DNA of 64,000 bases, taken from contig NZ_CP012159.1 in the NCBI RefSeq assembly GCF_001189295.1, positions 10,931,856-10,995,855 of the forward strand, read 5' to 3'. Source of the stretch: Chondromyces crocatus. Lineage in GTDB: Bacteria > Myxococcota_A > Polyangia > Polyangiales > Polyangiaceae. Positions 1 through 9,102 of this stretch are shown piece after piece. Every line of letters starts with the position of its first letter. The first letter of the stretch is position 1. Below the pieces are notes generated by a model that saw only the letters and a list, made by a program, of their open reading frames with translations, did no database searches and was not told the DNA's origin. Made by a program: the position numbers and the translations under genes.

Positions 1-1460
1 TCGACGAACACCCCGTCCACGGGCATCGCCGGCGCGACCACGGCCCCGGACTCCCCGTCCAGCCGCGCCATGAACAGCGGGTTCACCTCGCTGCTGCCGC
101 TCGTGAAGAACACGAGCGGCGCGCCCTCCGCGGTGGTGATCGTCCGCGCGTGACCGGAGCGCAGACCATCGTCTCGCGACACCTGGGTCGGCTCACCGAT
201 CGCGTTCCCGTACACGTCGTACCGCGCGTGAAAGATCCTCGCCCCGCTCGCCTCGTACGCATAGCTCCAGCGCCCCTCGGACCGGAGCGAGGCCAGGTGC
301 CCCCGCACGCAGCCCGGGACCCCGGAGACGGGTGATCGGACATCGACGCGCACCTCGCCATCACCCGGCAACAGGACCCACCAGCAGCTCGGCGTGTTGA
401 ACTCCACGCTGAACGCCGCACCAAAGGCCTGACCACTCCAGGCGACCGACATGAAGTTGCAGTCGTCCTGGCAGAACTGCCGGCTCTCCGGCGCCACACC
501 CTCCACCGCGTCCCAGTCCTTCTCCACCACCTGCGGCGCAGGCACCCCTGGCTCGGCTTGCAGCAGCGTCCCGTAGACCCGCCCGCTCCAGGGCATCCCC
601 CGCCCCACGAGCACGCGCATCCCCTCGACCTCCTGCGCGCTCCACGCAAACGGCGGCCCCTCTCCGGCGAGCGTCATGTACCGGAGCTCCTCCGTCATCA
701 CGAAGAGCCCCAGCCGTTCCCCTGTCGAGCCCAGCCGATGCGCCTTCAGGGCGCCCCCCTCTGCCGCGAGCGTCTCCTCCGGTCCCCGCAACCCGAACTG
801 CGGATCGAGCCCTCGCAGCACGATCGCCTCGCCATTCTCCCCACGCGCAGCCCAGGCCACCACGAACCGCTCCCCGTGGGCCACCACCTGGGGCGTCGAC
901 AGCACATCGCTCGTCAACCGTACGGGCGGCTCCCCGCCCACGAGCACCCCCTCATCGCACGTCGTCGCGCACTGCTCCGGCGACACCTCCGCGCTCACGC
1001 AGTACCCCTTCACGCACGTCTGCTCCGCCGGGCAGTCCACACCCAAGCATGCGTCCCGCAGATCCACGCGCATCCGGAGCGCCTCTCCCGGCGAGAACCG
1101 GAGCTTTCGCCGCGCCAGGATGCAATCCGCGGGGATCGGCGTCTCCAGGCACCCCTCCACCGGCGCCGCCTCACGCCGCGTCGCCACCGCGTAGGCGAGC
1201 TGCTTGTCGTTCTGGTCCACCGGCGCGATCACCACATCGCCGACCCGACCGGCGGACAGGCATCCCCGGCTCGTCGCCGAAGGCGCTTGCTCCGCCAGGG
1301 TCGCGAGCTCGGGCGACACCGTGAGCGACACCTCCGCCTCCACCTCGCAGGCCACCTCCGTGTAGATGTCGACCGTGATCGCCGTCGGCGCCGCGCAGGC
1401 CCCCGCACCGATCAGTCCACCGAGCCCCAGCAACCCCCCCGTCGCACCCACCATCCGCAC
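1..1460 (-). CDS. Predicted secreted lipoprotein, C-terminus beyond window edge
   Basis: Unrecognised protein, about 486 residues visible, still open at position 1. A short basic start is followed by a hydrophobic glycine/leucine-rich segment and a lipobox-like LIGAGAC, so it is probably an outer-membrane or periplasmic lipoprotein. A cysteine-rich patch around residues 140-180 (DCPAEQTC, then CATTCDEG) resembles the disulphide-rich motifs common in myxobacterial surface proteins. The rest has propeller-like phrases such as VVAHGERFVVAWAA. I chose the GTG at 1460 because a GGGAGG lies about 9 bases upstream; an in-frame ATG at 1454 is the alternative. It is the last visible gene of a minus-strand run starting with the M16-like genes. 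Function unknown. Confidence 0.7.
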   Translation of the reverse strand, partial: MRMVGATGGLLGLGGLIGAGACAAPTAITVDIYTEVACEVEAEVSLTVSPELATLAEQAPSATSRGCLSAGRVGDVVIAPVDQNDKQLAYAVATRREAAPVEGCLETPIPADCILARRKLRFSPGEALRMRVDLRDACLGVDCPAEQTCVKGYCVSAEVSPEQCATTCDEGVLVGGEPPVRLTSDVLSTPQVVAHGERFVVAWAARGENGEAIVLRGLDPQFGLRGPEETLAAEGGALKAHRLGSTGERLGLFVMTEELRYMTLAGEGPPFAWSAQEVEGMRVLVGRGMPWSGRVYGTLLQAEPGVPAPQVVEKDWDAVEGVAPESRQFCQDDCNFMSVAWSGQAFGAAFSVEFNTPSCWWVLLPGDGEVRVDVRSPVSGVPGCVRGHLASLRSEGRWSYAYEASGARIFHARYDVYGNAIGEPTQVSRDDGLRSGHARTITTAEGAPLVFFTSGSSEVNPLFMARLDGESGAVVAPAMPVDGVFV

Positions 1461-1587
1461 ACGCCGCGCCCTCCCGACCCCCCTCCTCGGCCCCTCTTCA
1501 GCGCATCGCGCGCGCTCGTTTCTGAGCCTCCGCCTGGCCATCCGGTCAGGCTAGGGGATGCAGCATCGCCTCGACAACCCGCACGAC

Positions 1588-2628
1588 CTAGGGCGCGCGA
1601 CGGACCTGGAGCGACTCGAAGAACCGCGTCGCCCGCACGTCGCTCTGCACATCCGGCCGCTGCGACGCCACCCCGAGGGCGATCATCCGGTCCCCCTGCA
1701 CCCGCACCCGGATGCAGAAATGATCGCCTTCATACCGATAGCGCCCGAGGATCTCCCAGCCGGGGATCCCCGCCACCTGCGTCGGCACGACCTGCTCGAT
1801 GCCCATCGGCGTCTTGCTTCGAAACTCGCGCCCCAGAAGCTCCAGCAGCTCGCGCGGAGCCTCAGCGCCGGGCTTCGCCCAGCCCGAAGAGGGCAACTTC
1901 CCGTGGACCAGCGTGAACACCACCCCCTCCTCGCCACCGAGGATCAAGGTGTTCCCGCGGATCCACCGATCTTCGTCCTCCTCCTCGCCATGGGGCAGCA
2001 GCACCGCCGCATCGGGCACGGCCACGGTGAATCCCCCCTCCTCAAACGCTTGCACACGCCAGGGCAGCGTGAGCTGGAACGAGTCGAAGAAGCGCTCGGC
2101 CGTGTGCCGCTCGATGCGCCCGGGCGCCGCGTCGACGGTGAGCAAGTAAGCGTCACCCCCCACGGCGAACGCGCGCGCGAACACATGCTCGATCAGCCCT
2201 GACGCCCCTTGCACCCGCCCCTCGACGCCGCGCCCCGGGAAGCCCTGATGGGAGAGGTGGTCCTGCGTGGCCGTCACCTCGATGTCCGACAGCGCCATGC
2301 CCAGCAACGTGTCCGGATCGACGATCACCGCTGGCCACTCGCCCGTGAGCTTCAAGCGCCACACCGCGTAGTCGGCCGTGGTCTCGTCTCCGTCCATGAG
2401 CAGCAGCCCGTCCAGATCGATCTCGCCCCCGTGCCCAGCCACCCAGCGCTGATGCGCGACCATCGGCTCCCCTGGCATGGAGACACGGATCCCGGCACTC
2501 CCCAGCGACGCCCCTTGCCAGGCACGCGGCGCCGGCGCGCTCTGCGGCGAAGGCGCCTCGACCTGGGACGCTGCCGCAGAACACCCACCGAGGAGCACCA
2601 GCGCGACGAGCGCCCCCACCTTCCTCAT
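1588..2628 (-). CDS. Lipoprotein with two related domains
   Basis: 346 residues. The N-terminus MRKVGALVALVLLGGCS is a clear type II signal peptide with lipobox LLGGC. Two halves look like repeats of one domain: each begins with a short beta segment and a proline-containing phrase (IRVSMPGEP; FTVAVPDAAV) and ends in a helix with the same closing pattern (RFFDSFQL; RFFESLQV). This layout occurs in uncharacterised periplasmic proteins; I cannot name the family. The ATG at 2628 has GGAGGG 5 bases upstream. It lies 23 bases after the M16-like gene and probably shares its transcript. Confidence 0.75.
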   Translation of the reverse strand: MRKVGALVALVLLGGCSAAASQVEAPSPQSAPAPRAWQGASLGSAGIRVSMPGEPMVAHQRWVAGHGGEIDLDGLLLMDGDETTADYAVWRLKLTGEWPAVIVDPDTLLGMALSDIEVTATQDHLSHQGFPGRGVEGRVQGASGLIEHVFARAFAVGGDAYLLTVDAAPGRIERHTAERFFDSFQLTLPWRVQAFEEGGFTVAVPDAAVLLPHGEEEDEDRWIRGNTLILGGEEGVVFTLVHGKLPSSGWAKPGAEAPRELLELLGREFRSKTPMGIEQVVPTQVAGIPGWEILGRYRYEGDHFCIRVRVQGDRMIALGVASQRPDVQSDVRATRFFESLQVRRAP

Positions 2629-2651
2629 CCCGTCCCTCCGATCGAGGATCC

Positions 2652-4169
2652 TCACGGCCGCACCGCCCCGGCGACCTTCTCCACGGTGCGCTTGCTCGTC
2701 GTGAGCGGCTTGATTCCGAGCGCCGCGAGCCCCTGCCGTCCTCCTCCGACGGCCCCCACCGCCACCACCCGGACCTCCTTCAGGCCCACCTGCGAGAGCA
2801 GCCGCTGCCGCAGCACCGGCAACGTCAAGAGCTGCGCTCCATCGTGCGTGGCGACCACCTGCTCCAGCGTCATCCCCGTGTCCCCCAGCAGCGTCAGCAA
2901 GCGCGCGAGGTCCTCGCTGGACCACAGAAAGACGGCAGCCAGCTTCATGACGTCGACACGGAGGCCCCGCAGCACATCTCCCTTCAGGATCTCGGGCTCC
3001 ATCGCCTCCATCGCGGTCTGCACTGCCAGCACGAACTTCGCCGCGTTCTCGGGCTGCACACGTGCACCGATCTCGAAAAGCGGCTGCTCCGCGCGCCAGC
3101 GCACCGCCGCGAAGCGATCCGCGTACGCTCCAGGGAGCAGCCTCTCGACGAAGACCCAGGCCACCTGGGTGATCACCTCCCGCAACACCTCATCCACCGG
3201 CAGCGAGGACATGGCCGGCGTCTGGATCGGCCAGGTCAGCACCACGTCCACATCCGTGCGCCCGGGCTCTTCGATCAGGAACGTCCCCCGCGCGAGCCGC
3301 GTCGCCGCGGGCGTGGACGGCGCGGCGTGCGCCGCTCTCGACGGCGCGGCCCCTCCCGCCCCGGCGATCCTCCCCAGCAACGCCTGCACCACCGGCACCG
3401 ACACGTCCCCCACGATGCCCACGCTCACCGCCTCCGGCCGGAGCTGCCCCTCGCGATGGCGCTGCACGTCCTCGAGCTTCAGCCCCCGCAGGAACGCCTC
3501 TTCCTTCTCCGCGTTCTCCCGGTAGGGATGACCCGGCGCGAACAGGCTCTCGTCGATCCGGCGCTCCATCCGACTCCGCAGGTCCGGCGCCCCCAGCGCC
3601 ACGAGCCGCACGGCGCGCTTCAGCTCGAACCCCCTCGCGTCGACCTGCGCCTCCCTCGCGAGGACACCGAACAGCGCCCGCAGCACGGACTCCAGCGCGT
3701 CCGGGGCCAGCACGCACCCCAGAAACGCCCCCTCCGGGCTCGTCTCCAGCGTGGACTCGACCCCCAGGGAGCGGAGCACCGCGGCGAGCGGCAGCGTGCT
3801 CCCCGGCGCCCTCGTATCCAGGAGCAGATCCCCCGTGATCCACTCCGCGCGGTAGCTCGACGAAGGCCAGTTCACCCGGAGCGAGAGGTGCACCACCGGC
3901 ACCTCGGGTCGCTCCACGACGAGCACCTCCTGCCCGCCTCCCAGGCGAAACGCGCCCACGCGAGGCGCGACGATCGGCGCGGATGCCGCGGGGAGCGGTG
4001 GCACATAGCGAAAATCCGCGTCCCCCTCGTCCCCCAGTCCTGTGGCGCTCCGGACGAGTGCAGGCGCCGCCGCAACGACCGGCGGCGCCGACACGGCACG
4101 CTCTGCACCCGCCTTCGCGCACGCACTCAGGAGCAACGCCGCGACCACCCCCCACCCAGCTCGCCTCAT
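2652..4169 (-). CDS. M16 (pitrilysin/insulinase-like) non-catalytic lipoprotein
   Basis: 505 residues with a lipobox signal peptide (ALLLSACAK). The body follows the M16 fold: a beta strand FRLGGGQEVLVVERPEVPV, then LSLRVNWPSSSYRAEW, then a helix-rich half, and a second copy of the fold from about residue 280. The zinc motif HxxEH that should follow the first strands is absent (the equivalent stretch reads AEWITGDLLLDT), so it should be a structural or chaperone-like partner, like the non-peptidase subunits of two-gene M16 systems. It starts 3 bases after the stop of the preceding M16-like gene. A paralogue lies at 10930-12465. Confidence 0.8.
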   Translation of the reverse strand: MRRAGWGVVAALLLSACAKAGAERAVSAPPVVAAAPALVRSATGLGDEGDADFRYVPPLPAASAPIVAPRVGAFRLGGGQEVLVVERPEVPVVHLSLRVNWPSSSYRAEWITGDLLLDTRAPGSTLPLAAVLRSLGVESTLETSPEGAFLGCVLAPDALESVLRALFGVLAREAQVDARGFELKRAVRLVALGAPDLRSRMERRIDESLFAPGHPYRENAEKEEAFLRGLKLEDVQRHREGQLRPEAVSVGIVGDVSVPVVQALLGRIAGAGGAAPSRAAHAAPSTPAATRLARGTFLIEEPGRTDVDVVLTWPIQTPAMSSLPVDEVLREVITQVAWVFVERLLPGAYADRFAAVRWRAEQPLFEIGARVQPENAAKFVLAVQTAMEAMEPEILKGDVLRGLRVDVMKLAAVFLWSSEDLARLLTLLGDTGMTLEQVVATHDGAQLLTLPVLRQRLLSQVGLKEVRVVAVGAVGGGRQGLAALGIKPLTTSKRTVEKVAGAVRP

Positions 4170-4172
4170 CGC

Positions 4173-5585
4173 TCAGTTCCTCCCCACGCGCGCCACGAAC
4201 CCCTCGTCGAGATCCGGCCCCGACTCCAGGTCGGACGCGGACACCAGCAGCGCCACGAGGCAACGCTCGGCCGTCAGATAGCGCGCTGCGATCCGCCGCA
4301 GCGACGCCGCCGTCACCCCACGGTAGCTGTCCAGATACCCCCCCAGATGATCCGCCGGACGGCCCTGCGTCACGAACGAGACGATCTGCCAGGCGCGATG
4401 GGGCAGGACGTCTCCCTGCACCGCCGTGTAACGGAGCAGCTCGAGCCGCGTCGACTGGAGTTCCGCCTCGGCCACGTCGGTGTCCCTCAGCCGCGCCACC
4501 TCTTCTTCGAGCGCGCGCTGCACCGCCTCGACACCCAGCCCCTGCCGGGTCGTCGCGCTCACCGTGAACATGCTCCCGAGCTGCAACGACCGCTGCTGCA
4601 CACCGGCCCGCCTCGACTCCAGCCCCTCGCCGAACCGCTGTCGAAGCCGCGTCTCCAGCACCCGTGCGACGGCGTCGAACACCACATCGTCCTCCGACAG
4701 AAAGGCCGCAGTCGGCCACGCCAGCACCACCGTCGGCGACTCGCCGCCTCCGAGGAGCCGTACCGGCGCCCGCGACTCTCGCGGCGCGGGTGGCACCGGC
4801 GCCCGCTGGGGTGGCCGAGGCGCCGAAGCCAGCGTGCCGAAATAGCGCTGCACCATCGCGCGGGCCTCGACCGTGGCGAAGTCCCCCGCGAGCACGAGGA
4901 AGGCATTCGCTGGGCTGAAGTAGCGCTGCAGGTGCGCGCGCACGCGCGGCTCCGGGGGTGGCACCTCCGGACGCGGCCGTGGCCCGTAGGGGTGTCCCGC
5001 GCCGAAGACCAGCGCCCGGAGTTCTCGCGAGACATCGCGATTCGCCGGATCCAGTGCCTCCTCCACGACGGCCGCGTACTCACTCTCCACGACCTTGGGC
5101 CTCACCCCGTCGAGGAAGAACCCCATGCGATCGCTCTCCAGCCAGAGCATCAGCTCGAGCTGCTCCCTGGGCACGACCTGGTGCGCATAGGAGTAGTCCG
5201 ACGCGTGAACGAAGTTCACCTCCCACGGCGCCACGCCGAGCGCCTTGAGCACCGACTCGCGCTGCCCGAGCCCCACGTGCCGTGTCGACGCGTTCTCCAG
5301 CAGCCGCATCGCGAGCGCCCCCATCCCAGGCACGTCCGCCGGATCGTGCTGCTCTCCCGCCAGGTACACGACCGAGAGCACCACCACGGGCGCACGGTGG
5401 TCCTCGGCCAGGACCACGCGCAACCCGTTGGCCAGCTCGATCGTCTCCATCGGCCCCCGCCGCTGCGAGGCCCCTGCGACCTGCACGGGCGCCGCGCCCG
5501 CCTCGGCAAGCACGGTGCGATGAGCGACGAAGAGCGAGAGAAACCCCGCGAGCGCCGCAGCCTGACGAAGGTGGAAAGCCCCCAT
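4173..5585 (-). CDS. M16 family peptidase-like secreted protein
   Basis: 470 residues. The N-terminal hydrophobic segment (AALAGFLSLFVAH) is a probable signal peptide. M16 features are clear: LANGLRVVLAEDHRAPVV, then VVYLAGEQHDPADVPGMG, and later the conserved FGAGHPYGPRP, a run like FSPANAFLVLAGDF, and a second domain. At the place of the catalytic GxAHFLEHM the sequence reads GMGALAMRLLENAS, so both zinc histidines are lost. With its downstream partner also lacking the motif, the pair is unlikely to be a classical protease. No convincing ribosome site precedes the ATG at 5585, so the start is less certain than the gene. Confidence 0.8.
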   Translation of the reverse strand: MGAFHLRQAAALAGFLSLFVAHRTVLAEAGAAPVQVAGASQRRGPMETIELANGLRVVLAEDHRAPVVVLSVVYLAGEQHDPADVPGMGALAMRLLENASTRHVGLGQRESVLKALGVAPWEVNFVHASDYSYAHQVVPREQLELMLWLESDRMGFFLDGVRPKVVESEYAAVVEEALDPANRDVSRELRALVFGAGHPYGPRPRPEVPPPEPRVRAHLQRYFSPANAFLVLAGDFATVEARAMVQRYFGTLASAPRPPQRAPVPPAPRESRAPVRLLGGGESPTVVLAWPTAAFLSEDDVVFDAVARVLETRLRQRFGEGLESRRAGVQQRSLQLGSMFTVSATTRQGLGVEAVQRALEEEVARLRDTDVAEAELQSTRLELLRYTAVQGDVLPHRAWQIVSFVTQGRPADHLGGYLDSYRGVTAASLRRIAARYLTAERCLVALLVSASDLESGPDLDEGFVARVGRN

Positions 5586-5874
5586 GGACCGCGATCATAC
5601 GCGCCAACGCGAGATCCTGCGCCAGCAGAAGCCAGCTCCGGATCGCCCGTCGGTCGCGCGGCACCGGGATCGACCCCACCACGTCCGGAGACCTGCCCTT
5701 CCAGGCCCCTGAATGCCGCGAATTTCCGAGGGCAGCGACCACGTCCCGACCATCGATGGTGCCCCTCACCCGACCCCCCTCGCCTTCGGGCAGGGAAGCG
5801 CGGCCGGATTCCGCTATTCTGCAGACCCTGGAAGCGAGCGGCCGCCCAGCCCACCATCGAGCAGAAACATCCCC

Positions 5875-6267
5875 ATGAGCCTCAGAGAAGCGCCTCGAAC
5901 CACCCCAGCGCCCTGGAACTTCCAGCTCTCATGGCTCCACGCGGGTGTGCTCGAACTCTCCTTCCACGGGCGCCTCGGTGCCGAGGAGATCGAAGCCGCC
6001 GCGGACCAGATCGCCACCATGACCAGGAACACGCGCCTGGACAGCCTGCTCATCGACCTCGATCAGCTCGACGGGTACACCTCCCATGCAGGGTCTTCCG
6101 GCGGCCGTCTGGTCCTTCTGGCGCGGGAGCGCGGAGCCCGCGAGGTGGTGTTCGTCGCTCCCTCCGACAAGAGCCGCATGATCACGGCGAGCGTCGCCTT
6201 CGGCGTGCAGCAGTCCGTCAAGATCTTCGCGACACGCGCCGAAGCACGCCAGCACCTTCGCACCTAG
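5875..6267 (+). CDS. STAS/SEC14-like domain protein
   Basis: 130 residues, one domain. The pattern resembles the STAS/SpoIIAA-like fold: a strand VLELSFHGRLGAEEIEAA, then a strand LDSLLIDLDQLDG, a helix GRLVLLARERG, a strand VVFVAPSD and a closing helix ending in RAEARQHL. This fits proteins of the STAS/SEC14 class used in partner-switching or lipid-binding roles. Start chosen at the ATG 5875 because the domain begins about 20 residues later; the upstream in-frame segment is proline/serine-rich and not protein-like. Single gene, convergent with the gene at 6292. Confidence 0.6.
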   Translation: MSLREAPRTTPAPWNFQLSWLHAGVLELSFHGRLGAEEIEAAADQIATMTRNTRLDSLLIDLDQLDGYTSHAGSSGGRLVLLARERGAREVVFVAPSDKSRMITASVAFGVQQSVKIFATRAEARQHLRT

Positions 6268-6291
6268 ACCGCTGCGCCGCGACGCCCCCCC

Positions 6292-7179
6292 TCACCTCGC
6301 CCGGCGCAGCCTCAAAAGCTTCCCGATCTCCAGCGCCACCCACACACCGCCATCCGGCGCGACCGTGAGGCCATGCGGCTCCGATCCCGGCGTCGGCAGC
6401 GCCACGCGCGTGATCTCGCCCTCCAGCGAGACATGCCCCACCCCGTTGGCTCCCCACTCCGTGAACCACAGCCCTCCCGCAGGATCGGCCGCGATCGCAT
6501 GCGGCCTGGCCGCACGGTCCGGAAGCGGGAACTCGGTCGACTGACCGTCCACCGTGAGTCGCCCGATCTGCCCATCGCCGATCTGCACGAACCAGAGCGC
6601 CCCGTCCGACCCCACCGCCATGCCCACGGGTGCCGCCCCCTGAGCGAGCGGATGGAGCGTGGTCACCCCCTGCGCATCCATCCTCCCCACCGCATGCGCC
6701 TGGTTCAGCGTGAACCACATCGCCCCGTCGGGCCCCGCCACGATCGCGGAGGGGAAGCCCCCTTCGAGCGGCAGCGGGAACGCCGCGATCTCCCCGGCGA
6801 CCGTGATGCGCCCGATCCTGTGCGTGCCCATCTCCGTGAACCACAGCGCGCCGTCGTGCCCCAGCGCGATCCCGAACGGCTGCGCCCCCGGCGTCGGCAA
6901 GGCGAACTCCGTCACCTCCCCCGCGACGCTGATCCGCCCGATGCTGTTCGCCGCCGTCTGCGTGAACCACAGCGCGCCATCTGGCCCGTTCACGAGGATC
7001 GACGGCCGCCCATCGGACCGCGGCAGCGCGAAGAGGCGGGGCTCCTCCTTTGCCGTGAAGCGCCCGATCTTGCCGTGATGGACCAGCGTGAACCACAGCG
7101 CGCCATCCGGCCCGGTGGTGATCGCGTACGGCCCTGCTTCCGGCCCGCAGACCGTGAACTCGTCCAGCTCGACCTGCAC
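6292..7179 (-). CDS. Virginiamycin B lyase-like beta-propeller protein
   Basis: 295 residues, near the usual length of Vgb (about 300). It is built of repeats of about 42 residues with the signature GPDGALWFT followed by xxIGRI and a short ExTEFPLP segment, giving a seven-bladed propeller. Near the C-terminus SEPHGLTV followed 15 residues on by a glutamate in VWVALE resembles the Glu-x-His and Glu catalytic set of streptogramin B lyases; WFTEWGANGVG is also typical. No signal peptide. Members in soil bacteria may degrade streptogramins, but many Vgb-like propellers have other or unknown roles, so activity is inference. Confidence 0.75.
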   Translation of the reverse strand: MQVELDEFTVCGPEAGPYAITTGPDGALWFTLVHHGKIGRFTAKEEPRLFALPRSDGRPSILVNGPDGALWFTQTAANSIGRISVAGEVTEFALPTPGAQPFGIALGHDGALWFTEMGTHRIGRITVAGEIAAFPLPLEGGFPSAIVAGPDGAMWFTLNQAHAVGRMDAQGVTTLHPLAQGAAPVGMAVGSDGALWFVQIGDGQIGRLTVDGQSTEFPLPDRAARPHAIAADPAGGLWFTEWGANGVGHVSLEGEITRVALPTPGSEPHGLTVAPDGGVWVALEIGKLLRLRRAR

Positions 7180-7243
7180 CCGCTCACCTTATCGAATCCG
7201 GAGGATCTCCCGAGCCCAAACTCACGTCCTCACCCCCGCCTCC

Positions 7244-7357
7244 GTCACGGGGAAGCGACAGGAGACCACCGGGCCATTTGCCATCAGCACGGGTGCGCAG
7301 ATACGACTGCGCTACGACCCCGAGCACCTTGCTCCCATCGAGGAAAACGAACCCATG
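7244..7357 (-). pseudogene. 3' fragment of a DUF3892-type gene
   Basis: Translating the minus strand here gives about 38 residues that align with the C-terminal half of the intact DUF3892-like protein at 13759-14019: SYLRTRADGKWPGGLLSLPR against SYLRTKADGKLTNNLLSLPR, preceded by LDGSKVLGVV against KDGEKIVPVV. The DNA also aligns (for example gcgacagga and atttgccatc in both). The N-terminal half and start are missing, so I read it as a decayed duplicate. It lies just upstream of the Vgb-like gene. Confidence 0.65.
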
Positions 7358-7456
7358 GTGAGATCTCCTCGCAGCCAGGGAAAAGGCAGCCGCCGGTTTC
7401 CCGGACGCCCAGGCGGCGCCCGACCCAATCCCCCTGAACAGGACTGGCGCCGGCAC

Positions 7457-8020
7457 ATGAGCCACGCCTCTGCCCATCTAGACGACCTGGGAGCCAATCG
7501 CTTCCGTCTATGGCTACGTTCCCCCTGGGGGGCCCCGGATGTCGAGTTCGCTTACAAGGTGGACCAGGCGTTCGCACAGGCGCACGTCCCGTACTTCCCC
7601 ATCGCGGCTCACGCCTGGCACACCGGCCTGGAGGTCGCAGTCCCGGAGCCGTTTGCAGCTCAGGCCAGCGCCATCCAGCATCGCTTCGAAGAAGATCTGC
7701 CTCGCCCCCACACTTCCTCGCCCGGTCGAGGCTTTCGCCGTGACCTCCTCCCGCAGCGGTTGTCGAAGTCCCACGCCGACCATCCGTGGGTGTTCTGCCA
7801 TTACCAGGAGAAACTCCCCGACGGTCGCCAGTACCAGGCCCTGCTCTTCCGAGACCAGAAGCGCACGACCTTCGGAAGACGAGAATGGGTCCTGCCAGCG
7901 ACCGGAGGTCGCATCGGCGAGCCCGCGATGCGAAAGCTCGCATGGCGCATCGTCATGGACCCGGAGCTCCGGAACGAGCTGCTCTCCGACGACCCCTCCC
8001 TGCACGACTTCTGGCCCTGA
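7457..8020 (+). CDS. Hypothetical protein (soluble, 187 aa)
   Basis: Not recognised. Soluble, no signal peptide or membrane segment. It has aromatic-rich stretches (RLWLRSPWGAP, WVFCHYQEKLPDG), a segment like FRDQKRTTFGRREWVLP and an acidic C-terminus ending HDFWP. Coding character is good from about 7457 to the stop. Start uncertain: the ATG at 7457 precedes the ordered part, and an in-frame ATG at 7355 would add 34 basic, low-complexity residues. Convergent with the lipoprotein gene at 8033. Confidence 0.55.
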   Translation: MSHASAHLDDLGANRFRLWLRSPWGAPDVEFAYKVDQAFAQAHVPYFPIAAHAWHTGLEVAVPEPFAAQASAIQHRFEEDLPRPHTSSPGRGFRRDLLPQRLSKSHADHPWVFCHYQEKLPDGRQYQALLFRDQKRTTFGRREWVLPATGGRIGEPAMRKLAWRIVMDPELRNELLSDDPSLHDFWP

Positions 8021-8032
8021 CGCCGTTCGACC

Positions 8033-8719
8033 TCAGTCCGAGCTCGCGTGCTCCCACCAGTGCAAGGCCACCGTCAGGAGGGTGAGCTTTCGCCGCAGCC
8101 CCTGGTCGACACGCGGCCCGCCCCGAGGATCGAACAGCTCGATCCATAGCGTCACGACGATGTCTGCCACGAGCAGCGGATCGCCCTTGGCCGAGACCCA
8201 CGAGACGCGGCCGATGGGCGATCCCATCGACGGCATGATCCCATGCCGGAGCTGGAGGGTCCGATCAGGAAGGGTCAGCACGCCATGCCAGCATTCTGGC
8301 GTGGTCAACGTCTTCGTGACGGCCGCGTGCCGAGCTGGGCAGTCGACGCCCGGCGCCATCCAGAACGTCAGCGGCTCGGCCGCCCCTTCAGCCGACCAGC
8401 ACCCGAAGCGGGTCCGCGGCACATCGGGCCCCGCAGGCTCGGTCGCACACGTGATGCTCGCCGAAGGCTCGCTCGCATACGCCACCTTGAAGCGGAGGTC
8501 GGCGTGGTACATGCCCATCCCGGAAATCACCGTGCCCTTCTGGACGTCGACCAGGATCTTGTCGCCACCACGAAGATCCCAGCTCACGGGCGCACTGCCG
8601 TACGGGACCCAGGGCGTCGCCTCGATCCGCTCCGGCGGCTCGGAGCGCATCTCCCAGCCGGGAGGATTGGTGATCGCACACCCGGTCAGGAATGCGAAGG
8701 CGAGGGTCCACGGACGCAT
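8033..8719 (-). CDS. Predicted lipoprotein (228 aa)
   Basis: The N-terminus MRPWTLAFAFLTGCAI is a short type II signal peptide with lipobox FLTGC. The mature part is beta-rich (KGTVISGMGMYHADLRFKVAY; RTLQLRHGIM) with four further cysteines, suggesting two disulphides in the periplasm. No family recognised. An in-frame ATG at 8731 would add four residues; GAGGGG sits too close to that ATG, so I prefer 8719. Monocistronic, ending 13 bases from the convergent gene at 7457. Confidence 0.6.
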   Translation of the reverse strand: MRPWTLAFAFLTGCAITNPPGWEMRSEPPERIEATPWVPYGSAPVSWDLRGGDKILVDVQKGTVISGMGMYHADLRFKVAYASEPSASITCATEPAGPDVPRTRFGCWSAEGAAEPLTFWMAPGVDCPARHAAVTKTLTTPECWHGVLTLPDRTLQLRHGIMPSMGSPIGRVSWVSAKGDPLLVADIVVTLWIELFDPRGGPRVDQGLRRKLTLLTVALHWWEHASSD

Positions 8720-8731
8720 GAACCCCAGCAT

Positions 8732-9102
8732 ACCCCTCGCGGCGGTGGACGTGCGAATGACGCGTGAATGACGCCGCCAGCGTCTCTGGCGTGTCCTGCC
8801 CGGAGCGTGGTGCGGTGTCTGGGAGGGACGCAGCGCGTCCGAGCGGGACGCGCCCCCCCTCTCGACGGCCTCGTTGGAGCAGCAGCAGATGACCTTCTCC
8901 TGTCGTTCTCGGCCGTGGCGATGGTCAGAAACGAACGATTCTTGCCGGCGCCCCGGTCGAGCAGCGCTCTGACCCGGACCCCGGGCATGGCTGCAACCCA
9001 TTCATCAACCCTGGTCCGTGGTTTGCTCCGAGGTCGGGCATCCGGGCGACACGAGCGTCGCTTCCGCACCCTGGTGTTCGATACCCAGAGAGGAGAAGGA
9101 TC
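8732..9102. other. Intergenic region, divergent promoters expected
   Basis: About 370 bases between two divergently read genes, so promoters for both should lie here. I see no convincing -35/-10 pair. The only clear element is the strong ribosome site AGGAGAAGGA just before the start at 9103. Open frames here are arginine/serine-rich and not protein-like. Confidence 0.4.

Noticed and set aside
2844..6368. Very long plus-strand open frame opposite the two M16-like genes
   Set aside because: It is the antisense of well-supported minus-strand genes; its translation is rich in Arg, His and Pro with no domain pattern, as expected from GC-rich codon bias.
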